A stretch of 64,000 bases of DNA from Pseudomonadota bacterium (GTDB taxonomy: Bacteria > Pseudomonadota > Alphaproteobacteria > Rhizobiales > Devosiaceae). The stretch is taken from assembly GCA_023393475.1 (NCBI GenBank), contig JAEWLC010000053.1, forward strand, positions 1 through 64,000, written 5' to 3'. This document shows positions 8,229-18,850 of this stretch, one piece after another. Made by a program: the position numbers and the translations under genes. Each line of letters opens with the position of its first letter. Position 1 is the stretch's first letter. The notes beneath the pieces were generated by a model. It did not search any database and was not told where the DNA came from. It was given only the letters and a program-made list of their open reading frames with translations.

Positions 8229-8855
8229 CTACGGCGTCTCTGCGCCTAGATACTTGGCGCCCTCAGGCGTCGCCTTCAGCTGCTCGTAGTGCTCGCGGAT
8301 CGCCGGAAACTCGTGGCGTTCGAACGGCGTCGAGTACCAGCGGTGCGATGACACCGCGATCGCAAGGTCGGCGATGCTCAGCCGCCCGTTGGCCATGAAG
8401 CCGCCGCCCTTGATCAGCTGGTTCTCGAGAATCTGCATCCGTCCCGTCCAGTTCCTGATCGAGTCCGCGATCCGTCCCTCGTCGGTGAACGCCGGGTTCT
8501 TCCGCAGCAGCGCATAGACGGCATAGCTCCACTGGGCGTTGAGTTCCGACACCTGCCAGGTCAGCCACTGGTCGACCAGCGCCCGCTCCTTCGGCGCCAC
8601 CGGCCACAACCCGCTTCGCCGCGTGTCGGCGAGATAGCGCATGATGGCGTTGCTCTCCCACAACACGAACCCGTCCTCGATGATGACTGGCACCAGAGCG
8701 TTCGGGTTGAGCGCCAGGTACTCGGGCGATTTCGGGTCGCGATGCGGCGTGCCCCACAGCTCGGTCACGTACTCGGTACCGATCAGGTCGGCCGTCCACA
8801 GCACCTTGCGCATGTTGATCGAGGTGACCCGACCCAGGATTCTCAACTCCGGCAT
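8229..8855 (-). CDS. Glutathione S-transferase family protein
   Basis: A 208-residue cytosolic GST. The N-terminal thioredoxin-like domain (1-80) has RILGRVTSINMRKVLW and the cis-Pro motif NALVPVIIEDGFVLWESNAIMRYL, and the all-helical C-terminal domain has the N-capping motif LSIADLAIAV. Start ATG 8855 has CTCCTCC (complement) right upstream; the extra ten residues of the longest frame cover this ribosome site. These enzymes conjugate glutathione or act as peroxidases; the substrate cannot be read from sequence. It is divergent from fliF. Confidence 0.92.
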   Translation of the reverse strand: MPELRILGRVTSINMRKVLWTADLIGTEYVTELWGTPHRDPKSPEYLALNPNALVPVIIEDGFVLWESNAIMRYLADTRRSGLWPVAPKERALVDQWLTWQVSELNAQWSYAVYALLRKNPAFTDEGRIADSIRNWTGRMQILENQLIKGGGFMANGRLSIADLAIAVSSHRWYSTPFERHEFPAIREHYEQLKATPEGAKYLGAETP

Positions 8856-8918
8856 ACTCACTCCTCCTTCACCACCACTGGGCAAACCCTGCCGCTTTTC
8901 GCATTTTGCGACATCGAG

Positions 8919-8933
8919 TTAACCCCTTGTTTA
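8919..8933 (+). promoter_or_regulatory. CtrA box of the fliF operon
   Basis: TTAA-N7-TTTA at 8919-8933 matches the CtrA consensus in seven of eight fixed bases, 74 bases before the fliF start. Class II flagellar operons are activated by CtrA in Caulobacter, and fliF heads such an operon here. Confidence 0.5.
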
Positions 8934-9006
8934 CCATCCACTGGGTAATTTTTGCCTATGGGCTCGGTGCGTTTACGCGCACCCAATGTACTAGGGGTGG
9001 TCCCGC

Positions 9007-10686
9007 GTGGACGGCTTGCTGCAGTTTTTCAACCGCCTCGGCTTGGCGCGCGTCGCCGCCATGGCCGTAATCGCCGTGCTGATGCTGGGCTTTTTTGCCT
9101 TTCTCATCATGCGCGCCTCCGCGCCGTCGCTCGCCCCGCTCTATTCGGGTCTATCGCTCGAAGATTCCTCGGCCATCGTCACCGAGCTGCAGTCGCAGAA
9201 CGTGACCTACGAACTGCGCGGCGACGGCGACACCATACTTGTCCCGCGCGACCAGATCACCGCGATTCGCATGTCGCTGGCGACCAACGGCCTGCCCACC
9301 CGCGGCCAGGTCGGCTACGAGATCTTCGACCAGCAGTCGACGCTCGGCGCCACGAGCTTCGTGCAGAACATCAACAATGTCCGCGCGCTCGAGGGCGAAC
9401 TCGCTCGCACCATTGGCTCGCTCGCCCGCATCAAGAGCGCTCGCGTCCACCTCGTCCTGCCCGAGCGCGCCCTGTTCAGCCGCGAGCAGAAGGACCCCAC
9501 CGCCTCGATCGTGCTGTCGGTCCGCGGCGAACTCTCCGCCAGCGAAATCCGGGCCATCCAGCATCTCGCCGCCTCGGCCATCGAGGGGCTGACCCCGAGC
9601 CGCGTCTCGGTCGTCGACGACACCGGCCGGCTGCTCGCCTCCGGCGCCGGCAACGGCGCGCAGGACGTCCTTGCGTCCGAAGGCGAGGAACGCACCCTCA
9701 GCGTCGAGAACCGGATGCGCGGCCGCGTCGAGGACCTCCTGGCCAATATCGTCGGTTCCGGCCGCGCCCGCGTGCAGGTCTCGGCCGAGCTCGATCTCAA
9801 CCAGCTCAGCAAGACCTCCGAGACCTTCGATCCCAACGGCCAGGTCGTCCGTTCGACCCAGACCCGCGACCTCGCCAATACTGCCAAGGGCGGCGACTCG
9901 GGCCAGGTCAGCGTCTCTACCGAACTGCCGGGCGCGACGCCCAGCGCCGGCACCGGCACGACGACCTCCGAGGAAGCCTCGACCACCGAGGAGACGACCA
10001 ACTACGAGATCTCCAAGATCACCCAGACCGAGCTGACCCAGGCCGGCGGCATCAAGCGCCTGTCCATCGCCGTGGTCGTCGATGGAACCTATGTCGCCGA
10101 CAATGCCGGCAACGCCACCTATACCCCGCGCACCCCCGCCGAGATCGAGCAGATCACCTCGCTGGTGAAGTCCGCCATCGGCTTCAACGAGGCCCGCGGC
10201 GACCAGGTCCAGGTCGCCAACCTCCAGTTCGCCGATCGTCCTGAGCTGACCGCTGGCGGCACCGCCGAAGCCGGTCTCTTCGACTTCACCCGCGACGACC
10301 TGATGAACGGCGCCGAAATGGCGGTCACCCTGCTGATCGCGCTGGCGCTGGTGTTCTTCGTCCTCCGTCCGCTGCTGAAGCGGGTCCTCGCTCCCGAGAA
10401 CAAGACCCTCGCCCTGCCTGTCAGCGCCGAACTCGCCCCGGGCGCGGCCGCCGTCGGACAGGTTGGACCAGACGGGATCGTTTCCTCGCTCCCGAACCTC
10501 AATGGCGAATACACGCTGGAGGACGAACAGCCGAGCAGGCCCAAGGGCGATCCGGCATGGATGAAGAACGCCAAGTCGATGGGCGAGGCCCAGGCCAACA
10601 CCCTGCGCACCGTCGGCAGTCTCGTCGAGGAACACCCCAAGCAGGCCGCGCTGATCGTTCGCGATTGGCTCGGTAGCGCGGCATAG
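9007..10686 (+). CDS. fliF: Flagellar MS-ring protein FliF
   Basis: FliF builds the MS ring in the inner membrane that houses the export gate and carries the FliG switch ring. The 559-residue product has a first membrane helix at about 15-37, the periplasmic ring-building motifs (YSGLSLEDSSAIV, RVHLVLPER), a low-complexity Thr/Ser/Glu loop around 315-335, a second helix near 436-457 and the C-terminal FliG-binding segment ending IVRDWLGS. Start is GTG 9007 with AGGGG upstream. It heads a compact run fliF-fliG-fliH-fliN-flbD-flhA. Confidence 0.96.
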   Translation: MDGLLQFFNRLGLARVAAMAVIAVLMLGFFAFLIMRASAPSLAPLYSGLSLEDSSAIVTELQSQNVTYELRGDGDTILVPRDQITAIRMSLATNGLPTRGQVGYEIFDQQSTLGATSFVQNINNVRALEGELARTIGSLARIKSARVHLVLPERALFSREQKDPTASIVLSVRGELSASEIRAIQHLAASAIEGLTPSRVSVVDDTGRLLASGAGNGAQDVLASEGEERTLSVENRMRGRVEDLLANIVGSGRARVQVSAELDLNQLSKTSETFDPNGQVVRSTQTRDLANTAKGGDSGQVSVSTELPGATPSAGTGTTTSEEASTTEETTNYEISKITQTELTQAGGIKRLSIAVVVDGTYVADNAGNATYTPRTPAEIEQITSLVKSAIGFNEARGDQVQVANLQFADRPELTAGGTAEAGLFDFTRDDLMNGAEMAVTLLIALALVFFVLRPLLKRVLAPENKTLALPVSAELAPGAAAVGQVGPDGIVSSLPNLNGEYTLEDEQPSRPKGDPAWMKNAKSMGEAQANTLRTVGSLVEEHPKQAALIVRDWLGSAA

Positions 10687-10697
10687 GACCGACAGAC

Positions 10698-11771
10698 ATG
10701 GTCGCCGCCCTCGCCAAGGAAGATACCCAGCAGGCCCTCAATACCCAGCTCGTCGTTGGGGCAAACGCCATGCAGCGCGCGTTGCGTGGCGACGAGAAGG
10801 CCGCCGTGCTGTTGCTGGCGCTCGGCCCTGATTATGGCCGCCCCATCCTCGAGGAACTCGACGAGATGGAAATCCGGCAGCTGTCGCGCGCCATGGTCAA
10901 GCTCGGCCCGATCACCCAGGAGATGCTCGACACCCTGTTCATCGAGTTCGTCACCACGATCTCGTCGAACGGCTCGCTCGCCGGCAATACCGACACCACC
11001 GAACGCCTGCTGCTGAGCTTCCTGCCCTCCGACCGTGTCGACTCCATCATGGAGGAAATCCGCGGGCCGGCCGGTCGCAACATGTGGGAGAAGCTCTCCA
11101 ACGTGCAGGAAGACGTGCTGGCGAGCTATCTCAAGAACGAGTACCCGCAGACCATCGCCGTCGTCCTCTCCAAGCTCAACACCGATCACGCCGCCAAGGT
11201 CCTCGCCAACCTCCCCGAGGAACTGGCGATGGAAGTGGTGCAGCGCATGCTGTCGCTCGATCCGGTGCAGAAGGAGATCCTCGAAAAGATCGAGACGACG
11301 CTCCGCACCGAGTTCATGTCGACGCTCTCGACCACCAAGCGCCGCGACAGCCACGAGCAGATGGCCGAGATCTTCAACGCCTTCGACCGCCAGACCGAAG
11401 CCCGCTTCCTCACCACCCTCGAGGAACGCGACCGGGATGGTTCGGAGCGTATCAAGGCGCTGATGTTCACCTTCGAGGACCTGGCCCGCCTCGAGCCGAG
11501 CGCCATCCAGACCCTCGTCACCAAGCTCGACAAGAAGGAGCTCGGCCTCGCGCTCAAGGGCGCCAACGAGACCGTCAAGGACGTGTTCTTCGCCAACATG
11601 TCCGGCCGCGCCGGCAAGATGCTCAAGGAAGACATGCAGGCCATGGGCCCGGTCCGCCTGAAGGACGTGGACGAGGCCCAGGGCCGCATGGTCGCCACCG
11701 CCAAGGACCTCGCCGCCAAGGGCGAGATCGTCATCACCAAGGGCAAGGCCGATGAGGAGATGATCGGCTGA
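10698..11771 (+). CDS. fliG: Flagellar motor switch protein FliG
   Basis: FliG joins the MS ring to the C ring and couples the stators to rotation. The 357-residue product shows the N-terminal FliF-binding domain (EKAAVLLLALG), the middle domain with the EHPQ-like motif region (NEYPQTIAVVLSKL), and the C-terminal torque helix with alternating charges (ALKGANETVKDVFFANMSGRAGKMLKED). It starts eleven bases after fliF and its stop overlaps the fliH start (ATGA). Confidence 0.96.
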   Translation: MVAALAKEDTQQALNTQLVVGANAMQRALRGDEKAAVLLLALGPDYGRPILEELDEMEIRQLSRAMVKLGPITQEMLDTLFIEFVTTISSNGSLAGNTDTTERLLLSFLPSDRVDSIMEEIRGPAGRNMWEKLSNVQEDVLASYLKNEYPQTIAVVLSKLNTDHAAKVLANLPEELAMEVVQRMLSLDPVQKEILEKIETTLRTEFMSTLSTTKRRDSHEQMAEIFNAFDRQTEARFLTTLEERDRDGSERIKALMFTFEDLARLEPSAIQTLVTKLDKKELGLALKGANETVKDVFFANMSGRAGKMLKEDMQAMGPVRLKDVDEAQGRMVATAKDLAAKGEIVITKGKADEEMIG

Positions 11772-12418
11772 TGACCGCCGCCCCCTCCAAGTTCACCTTC
11801 GACCTCGATCTTGGCCACCGCCAGGAGCGGAACTCGCTCGTGACCGAGACCGCCATGGCCGATCTCCTCGCCGCAGCCCGAGCCGAAGGCGTCGCCGCCG
11901 GTCGTGCCGAGGGCGAGCGCAGCGCCACCGCCAATGCCCAGAAGGCCCAGACCGCCGCCGCCGAAGCGCTCGGCGCCCGCGTCGCCGCCATGGCCGCCGG
12001 CATGGACGATGCGAGGAAGCAGACCATCGCCGAAGCCGTCGGCCTGTCGCTGTCGATTGCCCGCAAGCTCGCCGGCGGCCTAATCGCCCGCCAGCCGACC
12101 GGCGAGATCGAGCAGCTGATCGGTGAATGCATGGCGACGCTCGACGGCGTGCCGCATCTCGTCATCCGTTGCGAGCCGCAACTCGCCGATGCCGTGCGCG
12201 ATATCGCCACCGGCAAGATGACCACGTCCGGCTTCACCGGCCGCCTCGTCGTCCTCGGCGATCCCGACATCGCCATCGGCGATGCCCGGATCGAGTGGGC
12301 CGATGGCGGCGTCGTCCGCGACATCCGCGCCCTCAGCGCCGAGATCGACTTGAAGATCGCCGAATACTTTTCCGCCCGCGGCATCCGCCAAGGGACAGAT
12401 CAGGAGTCCGAACAATGA
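11771..12418 (+). CDS. fliH: Flagellar export ATPase regulator FliH (FlbE-like)
   Basis: FliH is the stator-like negative regulator of the FliI ATPase and links it to the C ring through FliN. The 215-residue product has a short N-terminus, an Ala/Glu/Arg-rich helix around 35-85 with GxxxG-like spacing (AARAEGVAAGRAEGE), and a globular C-terminal part. Sequence conservation in this family is low, so the call rests on position between fliG and fliN, length and the helix pattern. The alphaproteobacterial form is also called FlbE. Start and stop both overlap neighbours as ATGA. Confidence 0.8.
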   Translation: MTAAPSKFTFDLDLGHRQERNSLVTETAMADLLAAARAEGVAAGRAEGERSATANAQKAQTAAAEALGARVAAMAAGMDDARKQTIAEAVGLSLSIARKLAGGLIARQPTGEIEQLIGECMATLDGVPHLVIRCEPQLADAVRDIATGKMTTSGFTGRLVVLGDPDIAIGDARIEWADGGVVRDIRALSAEIDLKIAEYFSARGIRQGTDQESEQ

Positions 12419-12744
12419 GCACCGGAGGGATGAGCCCCGGCGTCGAGTTCGAGGAAATGACCGCGCCCGGTCGCGACGGTCAGCTGCCGCCCGGCGAAAA
12501 GACCGCCGCCGACCTCGAGGCCGTATTCGACGTCCCCGTCCGCATCTCGGTCGTCCTCGGCCGCGCCAAGGTGCCGGTCGCGAACCTACTGAAGATGGAC
12601 GTTGGCAGCGTCGTCGAACTCGACCGCCAGGTCGGCGAGGCCGTCGAAATCTACGTCAACGACCGGCTCGTGGCGCGCGGCGAAATCGTCCTCGTCGAGA
12701 ACCGTCTCGGCGTCACCATGACCGAAATCATCAAGGCAGCATAA
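12415..12744 (+). CDS. fliN: Flagellar motor switch protein FliN
   Basis: FliN forms the base of the C ring and helps dock the export apparatus. The 109-residue product carries the SpoA domain (DVPVRISVVLGRAKVPVANLL, then VVELDRQVGEAVEIYVNDRLVARGEIV and LGVTMTEII). Start ATG 12415 overlaps the fliH stop; the longer open frame upstream runs through fliH in another frame and is not coding. FliM is not in this window. Confidence 0.95.
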   Translation: MSTGGMSPGVEFEEMTAPGRDGQLPPGEKTAADLEAVFDVPVRISVVLGRAKVPVANLLKMDVGSVVELDRQVGEAVEIYVNDRLVARGEIVLVENRLGVTMTEIIKAA

Positions 12745-12754
12745 GGAGCGCGAC

Positions 12755-14122
<1,368 letters not shown>

Positions 14123-14167
14123 CGCATTCAACCGACAGCGTGAATCGTCCCTTCCTGGAGCCCTCAC

Positions 14168-16300
14168 GTGGCTGATCTTTCCGCCCCCGGCCCCGGCTCC
14201 GGCCTGAAGGTCCCGACATTCTCGCTGCAGGGGCTGATGAAGTCGCTCGGGTCGTCCGAGATCGGCCTCGCCGTGGGCATCATGGGGATCATCATGGTCC
14301 TCATCGTGCCGCTGCCGCCGCTGCTGCTCGATCTGCTGCTGGCCATCTCGATCGTCTTCTCGGTCCTGATCCTGATGACGGCGCTGTTCATCCAGACGCC
14401 GCTCGAATTCTCATCCTTCCCCACCGTGCTGCTGATCGCCGCCATGCTGCGGCTCGCGCTCAACCTCGCCACCACCCGCTTGATCCTCGCCGAAGGCCAC
14501 AACGGCACCGACGCGGCCGGCCACGTCATCGAGGCCTTCGGCGAGTTCATCACGAGGGGCAACTTCGTCATCGGCGTCGTGGTCTTCGCCATCCTCGTGA
14601 TCGTGAACTTCATCGTCATCACCAAGGGCTCGGGCCGCATCGCCGAAGTCGCGGCGCGCTTCAACCTCGACGCCATGCCCGGCAAGCAGATGGCCATCGA
14701 CGCCGATCTCTCCGCCGGCCTTATCGACGAAGCCACTGCCCGCAAGCGCCGCGAAACGCTCGAGGGCGAAAGCGCCTTCTTCGGCAACATGGACGGTGCG
14801 TCGAAGTTCGTGCGCGGCGACGCCATCGCCGGCCTCCTCATCACCTTCATCAACATCATCGCCGGCCTCATCATCGGCGTGATGCAGGAAGGCCTCAGCC
14901 TCGCAGAAGCCGGGCACAACTACACCCTGCTCACCATCGGCGACGGCCTCGTCTCGCAGATCCCGGCCCTGATCGTCTCGACCGCCGCGGGCCTGCTCGT
15001 CTCCAAGGCCGGCGTGATCGGCTCCGCCGACCGGGCGCTGGTCTCCCAGTTCACCAGCTATCCCAAGGCGCTCGGCATGTCCGCCGCCGTGATCGGCGGC
15101 CTCGCGCTGCTGCCGGGCATGCCGATCGTCCCGTTCCTCGCTCTCGCCGGTGGCGTTGGCTGGCTGGCCTTCAAGTCGGGCAAGAAGAAGTCGCTCGCCG
15201 ACGACAAGGCGATCATCGAAGGCGCCATGGCCGATGCGCAGCAGCTGCGTCCCGCCGAGGAAGCCCCGATCACCGACAGCCTCAAGATCGACGAGCTGAA
15301 GCTCGAGCTCGGCTACGGCCTGCTGTCACTGGTGAAGGAAGACGACACCGGCACCGATCGGCTCACGGAGCAGATCAAGGCGCTCCGCCGCCAGCTCGCG
15401 AGCGAACTCGGCTTCATCATGCCGCCGGTCCGCATCCTCGACAACATGCAGCTCGAGCCGAACGACTACAAGGTCAAGATCAAGGAGGTCGATTCCGGCC
15501 GCGGCCAGATCTTCGCGCACCAGCTCATGGTCATGGATCCCATGGGCCGGGAGATCAACCTGCCGGGCGTCCACACCACCGAGCCGACCTTCGGCCTGCC
15601 CGCCACCTGGATCGAGCCGGCACTGCGCGATGAAGCGGAACTCCGCGGCTACTCGATCATCGATCCCTCGACGGTCATCTCGACCCACCTCACCGAGGTG
15701 CTCAAGGCCAACGTCTCGGACCTGCTCAGCTACGCCAACGTGCAGTCGCTGCTGTCGGGCCTGCCCAAGGAGCAGCAGAAGCTGGTCGAGGACATCGTGC
15801 CGAGCCAGATCTCGGTCTCGGGCGTGCAGCGCGTGCTCCAGACCCTCCTCACCGAGCGCATCTCGATCCGCGACCTGCCCACCATCCTCGAGGGCATCGC
15901 CGAAATCGCCGGGCCCGGCCGCACCGCCCAGTCGATCGCCGAGCACGTGCGCTCCCGCCTCGCCCGCCAGCTCTGCGCTGCCAATCTCGGTCCGGACGGC
16001 AACCTGCCGCTCCTCACCCTCTCGCCCCAGTGGGAACGCGACTTCGCCGAGGCGATGGTGGGAGACGGCAACGATCGCCACCTCGCCATGGCCCCCTCGC
16101 GCCTGCAGCAGTTCATCGTCGGCGTCCAGCAGGGTTTCGAGAACGCCGCCCAGCAGGGCGAAATCCCGGTGCTCATCACCTCGCCCGGCATTCGCCCGCA
16201 CGTCCGCGCCATCATCGAACGCTTCCGCCCGCAGACCGTGGTGATGAGCCAGAACGAAGTCCACCCGCGCGTGCGGCTGAAGACGATCGGCAGTATCTAG
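14168..16300 (+). CDS. flhA: Flagellar export gate protein FlhA
   Basis: FlhA is the nonameric inner-membrane ring of the flagellar type III export gate and binds export chaperones through its cytosolic domain. The 710-residue product has about eight membrane helices in the first ~340 residues, including the FHIPEP-family signature region (PTVLLIAAMLRLALNLATTR) and ALIVSTAAGLLVSK, followed by the large cytosolic domain. Start is GTG 14168; length is in the family range. It ends flagellar block I. The other gate parts (FlhB, FliP, FliQ, FliR) are outside the window. Confidence 0.96.
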   Translation: MADLSAPGPGSGLKVPTFSLQGLMKSLGSSEIGLAVGIMGIIMVLIVPLPPLLLDLLLAISIVFSVLILMTALFIQTPLEFSSFPTVLLIAAMLRLALNLATTRLILAEGHNGTDAAGHVIEAFGEFITRGNFVIGVVVFAILVIVNFIVITKGSGRIAEVAARFNLDAMPGKQMAIDADLSAGLIDEATARKRRETLEGESAFFGNMDGASKFVRGDAIAGLLITFINIIAGLIIGVMQEGLSLAEAGHNYTLLTIGDGLVSQIPALIVSTAAGLLVSKAGVIGSADRALVSQFTSYPKALGMSAAVIGGLALLPGMPIVPFLALAGGVGWLAFKSGKKKSLADDKAIIEGAMADAQQLRPAEEAPITDSLKIDELKLELGYGLLSLVKEDDTGTDRLTEQIKALRRQLASELGFIMPPVRILDNMQLEPNDYKVKIKEVDSGRGQIFAHQLMVMDPMGREINLPGVHTTEPTFGLPATWIEPALRDEAELRGYSIIDPSTVISTHLTEVLKANVSDLLSYANVQSLLSGLPKEQQKLVEDIVPSQISVSGVQRVLQTLLTERISIRDLPTILEGIAEIAGPGRTAQSIAEHVRSRLARQLCAANLGPDGNLPLLTLSPQWERDFAEAMVGDGNDRHLAMAPSRLQQFIVGVQQGFENAAQQGEIPVLITSPGIRPHVRAIIERFRPQTVVMSQNEVHPRVRLKTIGSI

Positions 16301-16342
16301 ATTGTCCAGTGGAGGACGCGGACCCCTCACCGGCGGGGTAAC

Positions 16343-16549
16343 TCAGCTCTCGCCCGGATACCGCGCCAAGAGCCACGCAACCAGCGCCGCCCGCTCCTGC
16401 GGCAGTTCGGCGGCGACGATCCGCACCGGCTCGTAGCCGCGCCGCGTCAGGCTCTCGTTCAGCGTCAGCACGCGGTTGGACGGATTGACGATCTTCAGCG
16501 TCCGCTCCGCCAGTTCCGCTGCGAGGGTCTTCGACATGCGCTTGCTCAC
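16343..16549 (-). CDS. Small protein of unknown function
   Basis: A 68-residue protein starting at GTG 16549, which overlaps the stop of the membrane-protein gene upstream as GTGA; the overlap decides the start. The sequence is well balanced (AAELAERTLKIVNPSNRV, then ERAALVAWLLARYPGES at the end) without membrane helices or a signal. I do not recognise the family. Translational coupling suggests it works with, or is dosed with, the membrane protein. Confidence 0.6.
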   Translation of the reverse strand: MSKRMSKTLAAELAERTLKIVNPSNRVLTLNESLTRRGYEPVRIVAAELPQERAALVAWLLARYPGES

Positions 16550-17598
16550 GGCTGCTCCCTTCGCCAGGTCTCGATGAGAACAGCGTATAGCGCCCACCCT
16601 ACCCCCAGCATCAAGACCGGTGTGAACACTGCTCCCCAGTAATAGTTGAAGGGTTTCCCTACCGCTGCGAACAGCGCGAGGTACGCGACCACCGCCGCGA
16701 GCGCGATAGTGCCGCCGCGCCAGGCCCAGAGCCCGAGCAGCCCGACCGGCAGGAACACCGCCGCCAGCCACTGCGGCGTGAGGCTCCACAGCCCGTTGAA
16801 ACTCACCACCGAGACGAGGAACCGCAGCCCGCCGAACTGCAGCCAGCCGTCGGGATAGGCCCGATCCTCGGGCCCCAGCTGCTGCATCACCGAGAACCAG
16901 TGCCAACCGAAATAGCCGGCATAGGCGAGCCCGCCTGCGACCCACGCCCCGACTTCCGTCCACCGGCGCTCACGAAAGGCCAGTACCGCCGCGACCACGA
17001 CATACGGCGCCGCCAGTTCGCGCAGGAACAATGCCACGAGCCCGGCGGCCAGCCCGGCCCAGCGCCAGCCCATCCCGTAGGCCGCGACCGAGAACAGGAT
17101 CACCGTTCCCGCCGCCACCTCGGCGAACACCACGCTCGACGGCGAAGCCAGCCCGCCAAGGCTGCCGCCCACCGCGACGAGGGTCAGTGCCGCGGGAACG
17201 ATCCCGCCATCCCGCCGCGCCACCAGATAGCTCAGCATCACCCCGAAGAGCGCCACGACGCCGAGCAGCCCCTGCGCCCAGCCGGTAGGCAGCGTTGCCA
17301 ATATTGCGGGCCACAACGGCGTGCGCCAGTTGAACACCGAGCGTGTGCCGTAGCCATCGGCCACCAGCACCTCATGCGCCGCATCGTAGTAGCCTTCGCC
17401 GCCCCGCATCCGCTCGACGATGCGCTGGTAGCTGACGAGATCGCCCTCGCTCGGCCCCGTGCCCGTCTCGGCCGGCACGGTCACCGGCTGCAAAGCCACC
17501 CAGACCAGCACCAGCACCGCGGCCAGCGTGATGCCGAGCACCAGCCAGCGATGTGGTCGCGACAGGCTCGCAAATCGTGTCGGCATCGCGCCCCCCAT
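16546..17598 (-). CDS. Polytopic membrane protein, glycosyltransferase-C-like topology
   Basis: A 350-residue protein with about nine to ten hydrophobic helices. The first helix (around 12-35) is followed by a ~75-residue extracytoplasmic loop containing acidic and Tyr-rich stretches (ERMRGGEGYYDAAHEVL), then closely spaced helices. This topology is like GT-C or dolichyl-phosphate-mannose mannosyltransferase-type proteins, but no diagnostic motif is certain. ATG 17598 (MGGAMPTRF) or ATG 17586 are candidate starts. It is divergent from the metalloprotease gene. Confidence 0.7.
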   Translation of the reverse strand: MGGAMPTRFASLSRPHRWLVLGITLAAVLVLVWVALQPVTVPAETGTGPSEGDLVSYQRIVERMRGGEGYYDAAHEVLVADGYGTRSVFNWRTPLWPAILATLPTGWAQGLLGVVALFGVMLSYLVARRDGGIVPAALTLVAVGGSLGGLASPSSVVFAEVAAGTVILFSVAAYGMGWRWAGLAAGLVALFLRELAAPYVVVAAVLAFRERRWTEVGAWVAGGLAYAGYFGWHWFSVMQQLGPEDRAYPDGWLQFGGLRFLVSVVSFNGLWSLTPQWLAAVFLPVGLLGLWAWRGGTIALAAVVAYLALFAAVGKPFNYYWGAVFTPVLMLGVGWALYAVLIETWRREQP

Positions 17599-17699
17599 TT
17601 CCCCGAAACATGCCGGTTTCGCCTTAATTTTCGGTCCACGGCGATGGAACCGCCGATCCTTCGCCGGCATTGTCATGCAGCGTCACCAGAGCACCATCC

Positions 17700-18818
17700 A
17701 TGAAGCTCTTCCGCTGCGACCATTGCGGCAACCTGCTCTACTTCGAGAACACCCGCTGCGAGCGCTGCGGCCGCCGGCTGGGCTATGCTCCCCTGCTCAA
17801 CCGCATGCTGTCGCTCGAGGGCGGCCCCGAGGTGTGGACGGCACCGCATATCGACAACATGCAGTTCGTCTTCTGCGCCAACGCCGCGCACGCTGCCTGC
17901 AACTGGCTGATCCTCCATACGCCCGGCGGCGACAGCTTCTGCCGCGCCTGCCGCCACAACGAGCTCGTGCCCGATTTCGACCAGCCCCTCGACCTCGGCC
18001 GCTGGCAGTCGATCGAGCGCGCCAAGAAGCGGCTGATCTATTCGCTGCTTCGCCTGCACCTGCCGCTCGCCACGCGCAGCGAGGACCCGGTCCACGGCCT
18101 CAGTTTCCGTTTCCCCAACGAGGAACTGTCGCCCGCGCCGGTACTGACCGGCCACGACAGCGGCATCATCACCATCGCGCTCAAGGAAGCCGACGACGCG
18201 GCGCGCGAATATCGCCGCACCCAGTTCAACGAGCCCTACCGCACGCTGCTGGGCCACTTCCGCCACGAGATCGGCCACTATTACTGGAGCATCCTCGTCG
18301 CGAACCGGCCGGCCTACGAGGAATTCCGCCAGCTGTTCGGCGACGAGACCGAGGATTACGGCGCGGCCCTTGCCACCCACTACGCGAACGGCGCCCCGCC
18401 CGAGTGGCAACAGCGCTTTATCTCGGCCTATGCCACCTCGCACGCGTGGGAGGATTTTGCCGAAACCTTCGCCCACTACCTCCACCTCGTCGACACCACC
18501 GAGATGGCCGCCGCCTTCGGCGTGCACCTGAACCCCAAGGTCGACAAGTCGGGCGAACTCGCCACCAAGCTCGACTACCAGCCCTATGAAGTTGCCGATA
18601 TCGACGACCTGATCGACAACTGGGTCCCCCTCTCGTCGCTGATCAACAACCTCAACCGTGCCGTCGGCCAGCACGACGCCTACCCCTTCGTCCTCACCCC
18701 AGCCGTCATCGAAAAGCTCGGCTTTGTCCTCCGCCTCGTCCAGGAGGCAGGGTCCTCGCTGTGGACCGTTCCGGGCCCCTCCGGCCCAATCCCCATCAAC
18801 GTACCGGTGACCCAGTAG
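17700..18818 (+). CDS. Putative zinc-binding metallopeptidase (DUF2248-type)
   Basis: A 372-residue protein. The N-terminus is a zinc ribbon with CxxC pairs (CDHCGNLLYFENTRCERCG) and further Cys pairs near residues 80-90. The C-terminal part holds a gluzincin-like motif HEIGHYYW near residue 190 and a downstream acidic segment (WEDFAETFAHY) typical of the putative zinc-binding metallopeptidase family (zinc-ribbon_6 plus Peptidase_Mx). No signal peptide is seen, so it is probably cytoplasmic. The biological substrate of this family is unknown to me. Start ATG 17700 gives the ribbon at the very N-terminus. Confidence 0.87.
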   Translation: MKLFRCDHCGNLLYFENTRCERCGRRLGYAPLLNRMLSLEGGPEVWTAPHIDNMQFVFCANAAHAACNWLILHTPGGDSFCRACRHNELVPDFDQPLDLGRWQSIERAKKRLIYSLLRLHLPLATRSEDPVHGLSFRFPNEELSPAPVLTGHDSGIITIALKEADDAAREYRRTQFNEPYRTLLGHFRHEIGHYYWSILVANRPAYEEFRQLFGDETEDYGAALATHYANGAPPEWQQRFISAYATSHAWEDFAETFAHYLHLVDTTEMAAAFGVHLNPKVDKSGELATKLDYQPYEVADIDDLIDNWVPLSSLINNLNRAVGQHDAYPFVLTPAVIEKLGFVLRLVQEAGSSLWTVPGPSGPIPINVPVTQ

Positions 18819-18850
18819 CGAGGCGGCCGGCGGTGTGATTGTCTGTCGCC

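Noticed and set aside
9151..10635. Long antisense frame opposite fliF
   Set aside because: Composition artefact of a GC-rich gene; the sense frame is a full FliF.
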